From contig NZ_CP107996.1 of assembly GCF_036088315.1 (NCBI RefSeq), forward strand, positions 5,229,501-5,293,500: a stretch of DNA of 64,000 nt, in the 5' to 3' direction. Origin of the DNA: Streptomyces sp. NBC_00344. Its GTDB lineage: Bacteria; Actinomycetota; Actinomycetes; Streptomycetales; Streptomycetaceae. The translations under genes and the position numbers were made by a program. Below are positions 23,652 to 33,208 of this stretch, one piece after another; position 1 is the first letter of the stretch, and every line of letters starts with the position of its first letter. The notes beneath the pieces were generated by a model. The model saw only the letters and a list, made by a program, of their open reading frames with translations. It had not been told where the DNA came from and did no database searches.

Positions 23652-26069
23652 TCAGCCCCGTTGCCGGGAGGGCCGCCGCAGGGCCGTCGCCCAGCGGTCC
23701 AGGCCGCTGAGGCGCTGCCTCAGCCGCGCCGCGACTGCGGTCCGGCGCCCGGACAGCTCCCACGTCACCCGAATGGCCGAACGTGGGGCCATCACCGCGC
23801 GGAGACGGGCTGTCCGCCCCACAGCTGCCCGCAGCCCCGCCCGGATCCGGTGCACATCGTCGGTGAGGCCCCCGGCAGCGCCGGGCTGCGGTGCGTACAG
23901 CACCTGTTCCACCGCGCCCGCTGCCCGGTGCACCGCATCGGCGGCCGGCCCGTGCAGCCCACCTGCCCGCACGATCCGGTCGGCCGTACTGCGCGGGGTC
24001 CGGGATTCATCCGGCACGATGCCGACATCCCAGGCCGAGTCGATGATCTCCCGCCAGGCCGACAGCGTCCGGTGGGCACCGTCCGCGGGTGTACGTCCGC
24101 CGGATCCGAGCCGCCGGGCCCGCACCCTGATCCGCCACAGCATAGGCAGCAGGATCAGCAGTACCAGGAGCGCGACGGCCACGGCCGCACCGATCACCGG
24201 GGCCAGCGGTGTGCCCCGGTCGGTGGGGGCGCCGCCGCCCAGCTGGGAAGAGCCCCCGCAGTCGCCCATCTTGCGCATCTGGGGCGGGCAGTCGGTCGTC
24301 GACGAGGGCGTGGCGACCGGCGCGGCCGACGAGGTGTTCTCCGGCTGCGCCGGTGTCGCAGGGCTGTCGGGGGAGGTATCGGTGCGTGTGTAGGAGGGCA
24401 CCGAGCCACGCGTCGGGGTGGGTTCGAACCGCGTCCAGCCCACACCCTGGAAGTACAGCTCCGGCCAGGCGTGGGCATCGCGCAGCCCCACCGACATGCT
24501 GCCGTCCTGCTGCACGGTGCCCGGGGTGAACCCGACCGCCACCCGGGCCGGGATCTTCAGCGTCCTGGCCATCGCGGCCATGGTGAAGGCGAAGTGCACG
24601 CAGAAGCCCTGCTTCTGCTTCAGGAAGCGCGCGATCGCGGCGGAGCCGGTCCCGGACTGCACCTGGGTGTCATAGGTGAAGCCACCCTCCGACGCGAACC
24701 AGTCCTGCATCTTGACCGCGCGCTCGTAGTCATTGGCCGCGCCCGCCGTCACCTGTTCCGCGGTCGACTTCACCACGTCGGGCAGCGAGCCGGGCACCTT
24801 GGTGTACTCGCGCAGCAGTCTGTCCGCGGGAGCGGGGGCGGTGGCCAGCTGTGTCGCGGTCGGCTGCACCACCAGGCTGTTCACCCCGTACTGCACTCCG
24901 CGGGTGGTCTGTCCGCGGTCGCCCACCAGGGTCCGCCCGGTCGGCTCGAAGCGCCAACGGCCCTTGATGCTGACCTTCGTGGCCGGATAGGGGAGCGGCA
25001 GCCAGTTCTGTGCGTACCAGCCCGCGGCCGAGATATTCGTCCTGATCTGCGTGGTGCCGACCTGCGGGCTCAGGCCCTCGGGCTGCGGAAGTTCGGCGGG
25101 CACGTCCTCGATCCGCCGCTCGGACGACTTCCAGGCGGTTCCGTCGAACTGGTCGAGCGAGACGATCCGCAGATAGAGGCCTCCGGTGTCGCTCGCGTTG
25201 GTGCGGTACCGCATCACCTCGCGGTCGTCGGACTGGGTGAGGCTGTTCTGCAGGGAGACCAGCGGGTTCACCGCGGAGATGGTGCCTCCGCCACCGCCGG
25301 GACCGGTGCCGGGACCCGTACCGCCGAGGAGCCCGGCGTCCAGCGCGGGCAGGGCGGCGGGTACCACCAGCGCGAACCCCAGCGCGACCGCGCCGATACG
25401 CCGCCCGGTCCGCACCGGGGCCGTCGGAGCTGACCCGCCGGACTCGAAACCCTGGCTGTTGCCCGCGCGGGGCGCACCGCCGAAGACCCGTCCCCACTGC
25501 GAAAGCCGGTCCCTGCCCTCGGCCAGCAGGAGCAGCAGATAGCCCGACGCGGCGAGGACGAACCACAGCCAGGCCGAGCCGCTCCGCGCTATTCCCGCGC
25601 CGACCGAGTAGAGGGCGAGCAGCGGCAGCCCGGCGGGTGCCGCGCTGCGGAACGTCACGGCCAGCGTGTCCACCAGCAGACCGATCAGCAGCACCCCGCC
25701 GATCAGCATCAGCCGGATGCTCGAGGTCGCGGGCGCGGGGATGGAGTACTGCCCCACGTCGTCGGCGCCCTGGCGCAGCAGCTGTCCGAAGTGCCGGACT
25801 ACATCGGGATCCGGCAGGATGCCGACGATGGCCTGGCCGCGGGCGAAGATCACGGTGAGCAGCAGCAACGCCGTCACGGCCTGGGCCAGCACGGTCAGCG
25901 GGCGCGCCAGCGGCACCCGCCTGGTGAGCGCGCCCACACCGCTCTGGACCCCCAGCAGAAAGGCCGCCTGCACGATCCAGGAGGACGGGTTGACCAGCGG
26001 CAGCAGGACGCCCGATGCCAGCATCGTCGCCGCGAAGGCGCACAGTGTCAGCCTTGCCCGTCCGCTCAT
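23652..26069 (-). CDS. Membrane transglutaminase-like protein (DUF3488/TgpA family)
   Basis: An 805-residue protein with about six N-terminal membrane helices (DUF3488), a transglutaminase-like domain at about 430-590, and a further helix near residue 625-645 before a DUF4129-like tail. The catalytic triad regions are visible as KQGFCVHFAF (Cys) and LRDAHAWPE (His); the usual Asp is less clear, since the site reads WTRFEPTPT. The ATG at 26069 overlaps the DUF58 stop by 4 bases, so the two are coupled. In other bacteria this trio (MoxR, DUF58, transglutaminase) acts at the cell envelope; the protein substrate is unknown. Confidence 0.88.
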   Translation of the reverse strand: MSGRARLTLCAFAATMLASGVLLPLVNPSSWIVQAAFLLGVQSGVGALTRRVPLARPLTVLAQAVTALLLLTVIFARGQAIVGILPDPDVVRHFGQLLRQGADDVGQYSIPAPATSSIRLMLIGGVLLIGLLVDTLAVTFRSAAPAGLPLLALYSVGAGIARSGSAWLWFVLAASGYLLLLLAEGRDRLSQWGRVFGGAPRAGNSQGFESGGSAPTAPVRTGRRIGAVALGFALVVPAALPALDAGLLGGTGPGTGPGGGGGTISAVNPLVSLQNSLTQSDDREVMRYRTNASDTGGLYLRIVSLDQFDGTAWKSSERRIEDVPAELPQPEGLSPQVGTTQIRTNISAAGWYAQNWLPLPYPATKVSIKGRWRFEPTGRTLVGDRGQTTRGVQYGVNSLVVQPTATQLATAPAPADRLLREYTKVPGSLPDVVKSTAEQVTAGAANDYERAVKMQDWFASEGGFTYDTQVQSGTGSAAIARFLKQKQGFCVHFAFTMAAMARTLKIPARVAVGFTPGTVQQDGSMSVGLRDAHAWPELYFQGVGWTRFEPTPTRGSVPSYTRTDTSPDSPATPAQPENTSSAAPVATPSSTTDCPPQMRKMGDCGGSSQLGGGAPTDRGTPLAPVIGAAVAVALLVLLILLPMLWRIRVRARRLGSGGRTPADGAHRTLSAWREIIDSAWDVGIVPDESRTPRSTADRIVRAGGLHGPAADAVHRAAGAVEQVLYAPQPGAAGGLTDDVHRIRAGLRAAVGRTARLRAVMAPRSAIRVTWELSGRRTAVAARLRQRLSGLDRWATALRRPSRQRG

Positions 26070-27436
26070 GACCGTCCCCCCGGCGTCCCTGCCGCAGTGC
26101 TCCCGGCGTGCCATGCGGATGCGGCGGTCGCGGTGTGTTCCTGGCCTGCCTGGCGCCACAGCTCGGTGAGTGACACCCCCGGCCGGGCCTCCAGTGCGGT
26201 CCAGCCCGCTTCGCGCAGCAACCGGAGCCGGTGCTCGGCGCGGTCCGCCGCTCCGCTCGGCGCCCAGGTCTCGCTGTTCAGTACGAACGCGACGGCCGCG
26301 CCGCTGCGCTGCCGCATCCGGGCGGCCACCGCCGCCTGTTCATCGTCCAGATCGCCGAGGAAGGCGATCAGCAGTCCTTCGTTCCCGCCGCGCAGCACGT
26401 CGTAGGAACGGGAGAGCCCGGCTTCGCCGGAGTGCTCCACGACGGCCAGCGTCTCCATCATCAGCCCGGCGGAGTCCGCCGACTCCTGGGTGGCTCCGGC
26501 GAACCCGCCGGACGCGTCGGACGGCACCGAGCTTCCGGTGTCCGTCAGCAGCCGCACCGAGAAACCCCGCTCCAGCACGTGCACCAGCGCGGACGCCGCC
26601 CCCGACACGGCCCACTCGAAGGCCGAGTCCGGCCCTGCCCCCTGATAGGCGCAGCCGCGGGTGTCGAGCAGCACGGTGCAGCGAGCCCGCTGGGGCTGCT
26701 CCTCGCGACGAACCATCAGCTCGCCGTACCGAGCGGTCGAGCGCCAGTGCACCCGGCGGAGGTCGTCGCCGTGCCGGTAGCCGCGTGGGATCACATCGTC
26801 CTCGCCGGCCAGCGCGAGCGACCGCTGCCGTCCGTCGCCGTAGCCCGCGGCCTCGCCGGTCAGCCGCACCGGCGGCAGCGGCTCGGTCCTCGGGACGACG
26901 GTCAGGGTGTCGTGGCTGCTGAAGGAACGCGTCAGTTCGCACATGCCGAACGGATCGGTCAGCCGGAGCTGGAGCGGTCCCAGCGGGTAGCGTCCGCGCA
27001 GGTCCGACCGGACCCGGTACGACACCTCGCGCCGGCCGCCCGCCTCCACCCGGTCCAGCACGAACCGGGGCCGGGGGCCGAGCACATAGGGCACCCGGTC
27101 CTGAAGCATCAGCAGGCCGGTCGGTATCCGCGAGACGTTGTCCATCCGCAGATGCACCCGTGCCTCGGTCCCCGAGGGCACCCGGGAGGGAGAGAGCCGT
27201 CTGCTGCCCGCCACGCGGTAGCGCGTGCGGTACAGCACGGCAACGCACACCAGTGGCAGTACGACGAGCAGCAGCCCGACCCGCAGCAGATCGGCCTGCC
27301 CCAGCACGTAGGCGCACACCACGGCGGCGACACCGGCCGCCAGGAACGAACGCCCCCGCGTGGTGAGCCCGGACAGGGCGGCCCGCAGACCGCCCTGGTC
27401 CTCCTCGACAGCGGGTGCGCCGCCGTCGGCGGCCAT
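26066..27436 (-). CDS. DUF58 (vWA-like) membrane protein
   Basis: A 456-residue DUF58 protein with two N-terminal membrane helices (about 30-70) and a degenerate von Willebrand A-like domain. The family signature VHWRSTARYGELMVR is present. DUF58 proteins are partners of MoxR-type AAA+ ATPases, here encoded immediately upstream. The ATG at 27436 overlaps the moxR stop by one base (TGATG), and the gene overlaps the transglutaminase gene by 4 bases, so all three are translated as one unit. Confidence 0.88.
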   Translation of the reverse strand: MAADGGAPAVEEDQGGLRAALSGLTTRGRSFLAAGVAAVVCAYVLGQADLLRVGLLLVVLPLVCVAVLYRTRYRVAGSRRLSPSRVPSGTEARVHLRMDNVSRIPTGLLMLQDRVPYVLGPRPRFVLDRVEAGGRREVSYRVRSDLRGRYPLGPLQLRLTDPFGMCELTRSFSSHDTLTVVPRTEPLPPVRLTGEAAGYGDGRQRSLALAGEDDVIPRGYRHGDDLRRVHWRSTARYGELMVRREEQPQRARCTVLLDTRGCAYQGAGPDSAFEWAVSGAASALVHVLERGFSVRLLTDTGSSVPSDASGGFAGATQESADSAGLMMETLAVVEHSGEAGLSRSYDVLRGGNEGLLIAFLGDLDDEQAAVAARMRQRSGAAVAFVLNSETWAPSGAADRAEHRLRLLREAGWTALEARPGVSLTELWRQAGQEHTATAASAWHAGSTAAGTPGGRS

Positions 27437-28491
27437 CACAGCCGCCGGGGGCCGGGCTGCTGGTGGTACGCGGAGCCGCCGGGCTGCGGAGTCCGGCGCC
27501 CGGAGCCGAAGCCGCCATCGGGTGCCTTCGTGGCGGGCACCGCGGTGCGCTGAAGGATGTCCAGCACGACCTGCTCGGCGGTACGGCGGTTCAACTGGGC
27601 CTGTGCGGTGGGCAGCAGCCGGTGGGCGAGGACCGCGACCGCCAGTGCCTGAACATCGTCGGGCAGTGCGTACTCCCGCCCGCTCAGCGCCGCCGAAGCC
27701 TTCGCCGCGCGCAGCAGATGCAGCGTCGCACGCGGCGATGCGCCAAGTCGGAGGTCCGGATGACTGCGGGTCGCCGTGACCAGCTCCACCGCGTAGCGCC
27801 GCACCGCGTCGGCCACGTGGACGGAGCGCACCGCGTCGATGAGCTTCACGATCTCGTGGGCGTGCGCCACCGGCTGAAGGTCGTCGAGCGGCGAGACCCC
27901 GCCGTGCACATCGAGCATCTGCAGTTCGGCCTCGGGACTGGGATAGCCGATGGAGACCCGCGCCATGAAACGGTCGCGCTGCGCCTCGGGAAGCGGGTAG
28001 GTGCCCTCCATCTCCACCGGGTTCTGGGTGGCCACCACCATGAAGGGGCTGGGCAGCTCATAGGTCTGCCCGTCGATGGTGACCTGGCGCTCCTCCATCG
28101 ATTCGAGGAGCGCCGACTGGGTCTTCGGCGAAGCACGGTTGATCTCGTCGCCGATCACGATCTGCGCGAAGATCGCACCCGGTTTGAACTCGAAGTCGCG
28201 GCGCTGCTGGTCGAAGATCGACACACCGGTGATGTCCGATGGCAGCAGGTCGGGCGTGAACTGGATACGCCGTACCGAGCAGTCGATGGAGCGCGCCAGT
28301 GCCTTGGCCAGCATGGTCTTGCCGACGCCCGGAACATCCTCGATGAGCAGATGTCCCTCGGCGAGCAGCACGGTCAGCGATAGCCGTACGACCTCGGGCT
28401 TGCCCTCGATCACACTCTCCACCGACCTGCGGATCCGCTCCGCTGTGGTGGTCAGATCTGTGCGGCTCGCTCGATCGTCATAGGTCGTCAC
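27436..28491 (-). CDS. moxR: MoxR-family AAA+ ATPase
   Basis: A 351-residue AAA+ chaperone-like ATPase with Walker A VPGVGKTMLAK, Walker B IVIGDEINRA, sensor MVVATQNPVEMEGTYPLPEA and the MoxR lid domain. MoxR proteins mature or regulate vWA-domain partners. The GTG at 28491 follows GAGGACCGG; an upstream in-frame stretch is not part of the family. It is the first gene of the moxR-DUF58-transglutaminase operon, and its promoter should lie in the 233 bases up to 28724, where I see no other gene. Confidence 0.92.
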   Translation of the reverse strand: MTTYDDRASRTDLTTTAERIRRSVESVIEGKPEVVRLSLTVLLAEGHLLIEDVPGVGKTMLAKALARSIDCSVRRIQFTPDLLPSDITGVSIFDQQRRDFEFKPGAIFAQIVIGDEINRASPKTQSALLESMEERQVTIDGQTYELPSPFMVVATQNPVEMEGTYPLPEAQRDRFMARVSIGYPSPEAELQMLDVHGGVSPLDDLQPVAHAHEIVKLIDAVRSVHVADAVRRYAVELVTATRSHPDLRLGASPRATLHLLRAAKASAALSGREYALPDDVQALAVAVLAHRLLPTAQAQLNRRTAEQVVLDILQRTAVPATKAPDGGFGSGRRTPQPGGSAYHQQPGPRRL

Positions 28492-28724
28492 CCGGTCCTC
28501 CTCGGCCCTTCCCCAAGCTCTTGCGGAGCACGGGATACCCCATTCACGGGCCGGGGCGCTGCATACGGCCCGGCCCACCCCGAACAGCGGACGCCCCGCC
28601 CGAAGTGAACGGGCGAGGTGTCACGCCTGCATTCTTGTTGCCGTTACCGCTTCGTGTCACTCGACTGTGGACAAGTGGACGGGTTATGTCGCTGCTTGCC
28701 GTGTTTTCGTCCTGCTGTGACCGT

Positions 28725-29291
28725 TCAGACGGCCGGGTCGATCTCCCGCATCAGCCCGGTGTGTACGTCGAAGACAAAACCCCGGACGTCGTCGGTGTAC
28801 GGCAGGAACGGCGAGGTCCGAACCCGCTGCATCGACTGGCGTACGTCCTGGTCCACATCGCTGAACGCCTCCACGGCCCAGGCGGGCCGCTGTCCGACCT
28901 CGGCCTCGAGCTCCTGCCTGAAGTCCTCGGTGATGGTCTGCATACCGCACTGGGTGTGATGGATGAGCACGACACTGCGGGTGCCCAGGGCGCGCTGGCT
29001 GATGGTGAGCGACCGAATGGCGTCGTCCGTCACCACGCCACCCGCGTTGCGGATGGTGTGGCAGTCGCCGAGTTCGAGGCCGAGGGCGGCGTGCAGATCG
29101 AGCCTGGCGTCCATGCACGCCACCACGGCGACGTGCTGCACGGGACGGGAGTCCATACCGGGGTCCGTGAAGGCGTCGGCATAACGCCGGTTCGCCCCGA
29201 CCAGCCGGTCGGTGATCGATCCGTCGTCACGGACGGTGAGATCGGGGCGCGGAGAGGTGGGCTCTGCGGAGCGGTGCGCAGGAGTCGACAT
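28725..29291 (-). CDS. Beta-carbonic anhydrase
   Basis: A 188-residue zinc enzyme that interconverts CO2 and bicarbonate. Zinc ligands are Cys59 in ACMDARLD, His112 and Cys115 in HHTQCG, and the Asp61-Arg63 dyad is present. The length matches the shorter actinobacterial type (Rv1284-like). I chose the ATG at 29291, which has no obvious ribosome site and may be leaderless; a longer frame starting at 29354 is unlikely. It is divergent from the dcw cluster. Confidence 0.92.
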   Translation of the reverse strand: MSTPAHRSAEPTSPRPDLTVRDDGSITDRLVGANRRYADAFTDPGMDSRPVQHVAVVACMDARLDLHAALGLELGDCHTIRNAGGVVTDDAIRSLTISQRALGTRSVVLIHHTQCGMQTITEDFRQELEAEVGQRPAWAVEAFSDVDQDVRQSMQRVRTSPFLPYTDDVRGFVFDVHTGLMREIDPAV

Positions 29292-29677
29292 GCATATGAC
29301 GGTAACTGGCATTGATCGGCCGGTCCCGTCCGGGTAGGGGAAAAAAAGTGTCAATCCGGCAGCCTGTGAGCTAACCCACAGGGTCGGCTCGGGTAACCCG
29401 TTCGAGTGAAAAGCGGACCCGGCGGCGCGCTGGCCGGTTGATTGACCGGCGTGACGGGTGGACTAAAGTGACGCGCAGTGGGGGCGCGATCCGTCCCCGC
29501 ACATCCTCCGGACTGTCCGCCACCATCCGCACATCCACGCATGCGCGGTGTACGTACGGCTCGGCCCTCTCCCGCTCGTCGGCCGGCCGACGCCCCTCCC
29601 GGCGCCGGCGGACCGTCCCCTTCCGAGCGGGCGGGGACCCGGCAGTACGTGCGACCACGCCGTAACTGAGAGGGCGC
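29292..29677. other. 386-base divergent region before the dcw cluster
   Basis: No gene is supported. Many bacteria have mraZ here, but no MraZ-like reading frame is visible on either strand. The region holds a seven-A run near 29341 and the promoter at 29442-29469. The roughly 200-base untranslated leader of rsmH has no obvious terminator or known riboswitch. Confidence 0.7.
29442..29469 (+). promoter_or_regulatory. Probable housekeeping promoter of the dcw cluster
   Basis: TTGACC (29442-29447), a 16-base spacer and TAAAGT (29464-29469) form a good HrdB-type promoter. The predicted start is near 29476, giving an untranslated leader of about 200 bases before rsmH. It lies 209-236 bases from the gene, and nothing else competes with it nearby. 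Confidence 0.6.
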
Positions 29678-30634
29678 ATGACCCAGTTCCGACATGTCCC
29701 GGTAATGCTCCAGCGATGCCTGGATCTGTTGGCCCCGGCGCTCGCTGAGCCCGGCGCGGTCGTCGTCGACTGCACTCTGGGTCTCGGCGGGCACAGCGAG
29801 GCCCTGCTCTCCACCTTCCCGGCGGCCCGGCTCGTGGCGCTCGACCGGGACAAGGAGGCCCTGCGGCTTTCCGGTGAGCGGCTCGCGCCGTTCGGCGACC
29901 GGGCCACGCTGGTGCACGCCGTCTACGACGAACTGCCCGACGTGCTGGAACGCCTCGCCATCCCGCGCGTCCAGGGGGTCCTCTTCGACCTGGGTGTCTC
30001 GTCGATGCAACTGGACGAGGCGGACCGCGGCTTCGCCTACGCCCAGGACGCCCCGCTCGACATGCGCATGGACCAGACGACGGGCATCAGCGCGGCCGAG
30101 GTGCTCAACACGTATCCGCCCGGCGAACTCGTGCGGATCCTGCGCGCCTACGGCGAGGAGAAGCAGGCCAAGCGCATCGTGTCGGCGGTCGTACGGGAAC
30201 GCGAGAAGGAGCCCTTCTCCGACAGCGCCCGGCTCGTCGAGCTGATCCGTGATTCCCTGCCGCAGGCCGCCAAGCGCACCGGAGGAAACCCCGCCAAGCG
30301 CACGTTCCAGGCACTGCGGATCGAGGTCAACGGCGAACTCACCGTCCTGGAGAGGTCGATCCCGGCCGCGGTGGCGTCGCTGGCAGTGGGCGGCCGTATC
30401 GCCGTGCTGTCGTACCACTCGCTCGAGGACCGTCTGGTCAAGCAGGTCTTCGCGGCGGGCGCCGCCAATACGGCGCCGGCCGGTCTGCCGGTCGTGCCCG
30501 AGCGCTACCAGCCCCGGCTGAAACTGCTCACCCGCGGTGCGGAGCTCCCGACGGAGGAGGAGGTCGCGGAGAACCGCCGTGCGGCCCCCGCGCGGCTGCG
30601 GGGTGCGCAGCGGATTCGTGAGGAGGCCTCGTGA
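29678..30634 (+). CDS. rsmH: 16S rRNA (cytosine1402-N4)-methyltransferase
   Basis: A 318-residue SAM-dependent enzyme (MraW) that N4-methylates C1402 of 16S rRNA. Motif I is [16 protein letters not shown]; the family's [34 protein letters not shown] and [12 protein letters not shown] segments are intact. The ATG at 29678 follows GAGAGGG. It is the first gene of the dcw cluster, and its stop overlaps the ftsL start by 4 bases. Confidence 0.96.
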   Translation: MTQFRHVPVMLQRCLDLLAPALAEPGAVVVDCTLGLGGHSEALLSTFPAARLVALDRDKEALRLSGERLAPFGDRATLVHAVYDELPDVLERLAIPRVQGVLFDLGVSSMQLDEADRGFAYAQDAPLDMRMDQTTGISAAEVLNTYPPGELVRILRAYGEEKQAKRIVSAVVREREKEPFSDSARLVELIRDSLPQAAKRTGGNPAKRTFQALRIEVNGELTVLERSIPAAVASLAVGGRIAVLSYHSLEDRLVKQVFAAGAANTAPAGLPVVPERYQPRLKLLTRGAELPTEEEVAENRRAAPARLRGAQRIREEAS

Positions 30635-31230
30635 GCAAGCCGGCCAGGGAACTGAAGGGGCGGGCGGCCCGGCTGGCCCAGCTGCTGCCGTCCGGGCGCA
30701 ACAAAGCGGCGCGTACCCCCTTCGTCCTCCTGGTAGTGCTGTTGCTCGGCGGCGGCCTGATCGGCCTCCTGGTGCTGAACTCCGCCCTGAACGCAGGATC
30801 GTTCCAGCTCAGCAGGTACGAGAAACGGAACACCGAGCTCACCGACGAGGAACAGGCGCTGCAACGGGACATCGACGACCGTTCGGCGCCCGGAGCCCTG
30901 GCGAAGCGAGCCCGTGAGCTCGGGATGGTCCCCGGTGGCGGCCCCGTGTTCCTCGATCCGGACGGAACGGTGCACGGTGTCCCCGCCAAGGCCACCGCGC
31001 TGCCCGCCGCGGCCCAGGCGCCCCCCGCGCCACCGGAACCGGCCACGACACCGGAACCGTTGACGACACCGGGACCGTCCATGACATCGGAGCTGTCGTT
31101 TCCCGCCGGCGTCCCACCGTCCGGCGCCGCGGCCTCCGCATTTGCCATCCCCGCACCGACCGCTGCCGTCCCCGCACCGTTCGCCGAGGCGCCGGCGACA
31201 GCAGCGCCGATCCCGACCCCCGGCAGGTGA
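30631..31230 (+). CDS. ftsL: Cell division protein FtsL with extended Pro/Ala-rich tail
   Basis: A 199-residue bitopic division protein. A basic cytoplasmic N-terminus leads to one membrane helix (about 31-54, [20 protein letters not shown]), then a short leucine-zipper-like coiled coil ([16 protein letters not shown]). The last 90 or so residues are an extracytoplasmic Pro/Ala/Thr-rich tail ([16 protein letters not shown]) that most FtsL proteins lack. FtsL joins FtsB/DivIC and FtsQ to activate FtsW-FtsI. The GTG at 30631 overlaps rsmH (GTGA). In S. coelicolor ftsL is needed for efficient sporulation septation rather than viability. Confidence 0.88.
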   Translation: MSKPARELKGRAARLAQLLPSGRNKAARTPFVLLVVLLLGGGLIGLLVLNSALNAGSFQLSRYEKRNTELTDEEQALQRDIDDRSAPGALAKRARELGMVPGGGPVFLDPDGTVHGVPAKATALPAAAQAPPAPPEPATTPEPLTTPGPSMTSELSFPAGVPPSGAAASAFAIPAPTAAVPAPFAEAPATAAPIPTPGR

Positions 31231-31234
31231 CGCA

Positions 31235-33208
31235 GTGCCGTCCAAGGAACCACCGCGTCGCCGCGTACCGGCCCCAGCCCGGCCCGCGCGGTCCGCACGG
31301 TCCGCCGGGCCGGTGCGTCCGGCCCGGCGCCGCCCGGGCCCGCAGCGCAAGAACGCACGGACCCTGCGGCTGGGCAGCCCGCGCCCCCGGCTCAGGCTCG
31401 TCAGCCTCTGCCTGACCCTGGTGATGGCGGTCTTCGTCGTACGGCTGCTCCAGGTGCAGGCCGTTGACGCGAGTGCGTACGCGGCCAAGGCCGACAAGAA
31501 CCGCTATCTCAGCCATACGCTGACCGCGGACCGCGGTGAGATCACCGACCGCAGCGGTACCGCACTCGCCGCCAGCGTCGACGCGTACGACATCACCGCC
31601 GACCCCACCATGTTCACTCCGGAGCAGGCACATGCCGCGGACGCCCCGGAACAGGCGGGTGCGCTGCTCGCGCCGATCCTCGGCGTGGACGCCGGCACGC
31701 TGGCCAAGAGGCTCAGAACCCCCAGGACCCGCTATGTGCTGCTGGCGCGGCGGCAGAGCCCGCAGGTCTGGAACCAGATCAAGGACCTGAAGAGCGTCTT
31801 CCTGCGGAAGGCGGGCGCGGACAAGGCCAAGGGCGGCAAGGGCGCCGATGTGATGGCCGGGGTCTTCCAGGAACCGAGCACCAAACGGGTGTACCCGAAC
31901 GGCGATCTCGCCGCCGGTGTCCTCGGCTGGGTCAACGCCGACGGCAAGGGAGCCGGCGGCCTGGAGTCCTCACTGGACAAGGAGCTGTCGGGCAAGAACG
32001 GAAAGATCACCTACGCCCAGTCCGGCGGACGGCAGGTGCCGACCGCCGGGCAGAGCGAGGTCCCCGCCGTCACCGGCTCGGACGTACAGCTCACCCTGGA
32101 CCGCGACATCCAGTGGGCCGCGCAGAGCGCCATCGCGGCCCAGGTGAAGAAGTCCAGGGCCGACCGCGGCTACGTGGTGGTCCAGGACACCAGGACCGGC
32201 GAGGTCCTCGCGATGGCCGACGCCCCGGGCTTCGACCCCAACGACCTCACCCACGCCGACCCGGGAGCGCTGGGCAACGCGGCGCTCCAGGACGCGTTCG
32301 AACCCGGCTCCACCAGCAAGGTGATGTCCATGGCCGCCGTCATCCAGGAGGGTGTGGCCACACCGGGCACCCATGTCACCGTCCCCAACCGGCTGCACCG
32401 CGGCGACCGTCTGTTCCACGACGACATCGACCACGACACCTGGTCCCTCACACTCAACGGTGTGCTGGCCAAGTCCAGCAACATCGGCACCATCCTGGCG
32501 GCAGGGCAGCTCGGGAAGACCCAGCCGGAGGCCAACAAGGTCCTCTACTCGTACCTGCGCAAGTTCGGCATCGGACGTCCCAGCGGTGTCGGCTTCCCGG
32601 GCGAGACCTCCGGCATTCTCGCCGAGCCGCAGAAGTGGTCGACCTCGCAGCAGTACACCATCCCCTTCGGCCAGGGCCTCTCGCTCAACGCCCTGCAGGC
32701 CGCGTCGATCTACTCCACGATCGGTAACGGCGGCGTCCGGGTCGAACCCTCCCTGATCCGCGGTACCAAGGGTCCCGACGGCCGCTTCACCCCGGCTCCC
32801 ACTCCGAAGAAGACCCGGGTGGTCAGCGCCGCGACGGCGAGCACGGTCTCCAGGATGCTGGAGTCGGTGGTCGGCGACGAGGAGGGCACCGGGGTCTCGG
32901 CCAGGATTCCCGGATACCGGGTGGCGGGCAAGACCGGAACGGCCAACCGGGTGGATCCCAGAACCGGTGTCTACCGCGGTTACACGGCCTCTTTCGCCGG
33001 TTTCGCCCCGGCCGACAAACCCCGGGTCACGGTCTACTGCGCCATTCAGAATCCGGTCAGAGGGCCCTACTTCGGAGGCTCGATCTGCGGCCCCATCTAC
33101 AAGAAGGTCATGGAGTTCGCCCTCAAGACCCTCCAGGTGCCCCCGACCGGCAGCAAACCCGCCGCTCTGCCGGTCGCCTTCGGCCCCAGCAGCGATCCCC
33201 ACCAGTGA
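31235..33208 (+). CDS. ftsI: Peptidoglycan D,D-transpeptidase FtsI (class B PBP)
   Basis: A 657-residue division-specific transpeptidase. One membrane helix follows a basic, Pro-rich cytoplasmic tail (near residue 55-70). The PBP dimerisation domain follows, and the C-terminal penicillin-binding domain carries Ser359 in STSK, the SSN motif (AKSSNIGT) and KTGTAN. It cross-links septal peptidoglycan with FtsW as glycosyltransferase. The GTG at 31235 lies 4 bases past the ftsL stop. Its own stop overlaps the murE start (GTGA). Confidence 0.95.
   Translation: MPSKEPPRRRVPAPARPARSARSAGPVRPARRRPGPQRKNARTLRLGSPRPRLRLVSLCLTLVMAVFVVRLLQVQAVDASAYAAKADKNRYLSHTLTADRGEITDRSGTALAASVDAYDITADPTMFTPEQAHAADAPEQAGALLAPILGVDAGTLAKRLRTPRTRYVLLARRQSPQVWNQIKDLKSVFLRKAGADKAKGGKGADVMAGVFQEPSTKRVYPNGDLAAGVLGWVNADGKGAGGLESSLDKELSGKNGKITYAQSGGRQVPTAGQSEVPAVTGSDVQLTLDRDIQWAAQSAIAAQVKKSRADRGYVVVQDTRTGEVLAMADAPGFDPNDLTHADPGALGNAALQDAFEPGSTSKVMSMAAVIQEGVATPGTHVTVPNRLHRGDRLFHDDIDHDTWSLTLNGVLAKSSNIGTILAAGQLGKTQPEANKVLYSYLRKFGIGRPSGVGFPGETSGILAEPQKWSTSQQYTIPFGQGLSLNALQAASIYSTIGNGGVRVEPSLIRGTKGPDGRFTPAPTPKKTRVVSAATASTVSRMLESVVGDEEGTGVSARIPGYRVAGKTGTANRVDPRTGVYRGYTASFAGFAPADKPRVTVYCAIQNPVRGPYFGGSICGPIYKKVMEFALKTLQVPPTGSKPAALPVAFGPSSDPHQ

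Noticed and set aside
29292..29677. A possible mraZ or other small gene before rsmH
   Set aside because: Short frames here give Arg/Ser/Pro-rich text with no MraZ motif and no ribosome site; the region reads as a promoter and leader.
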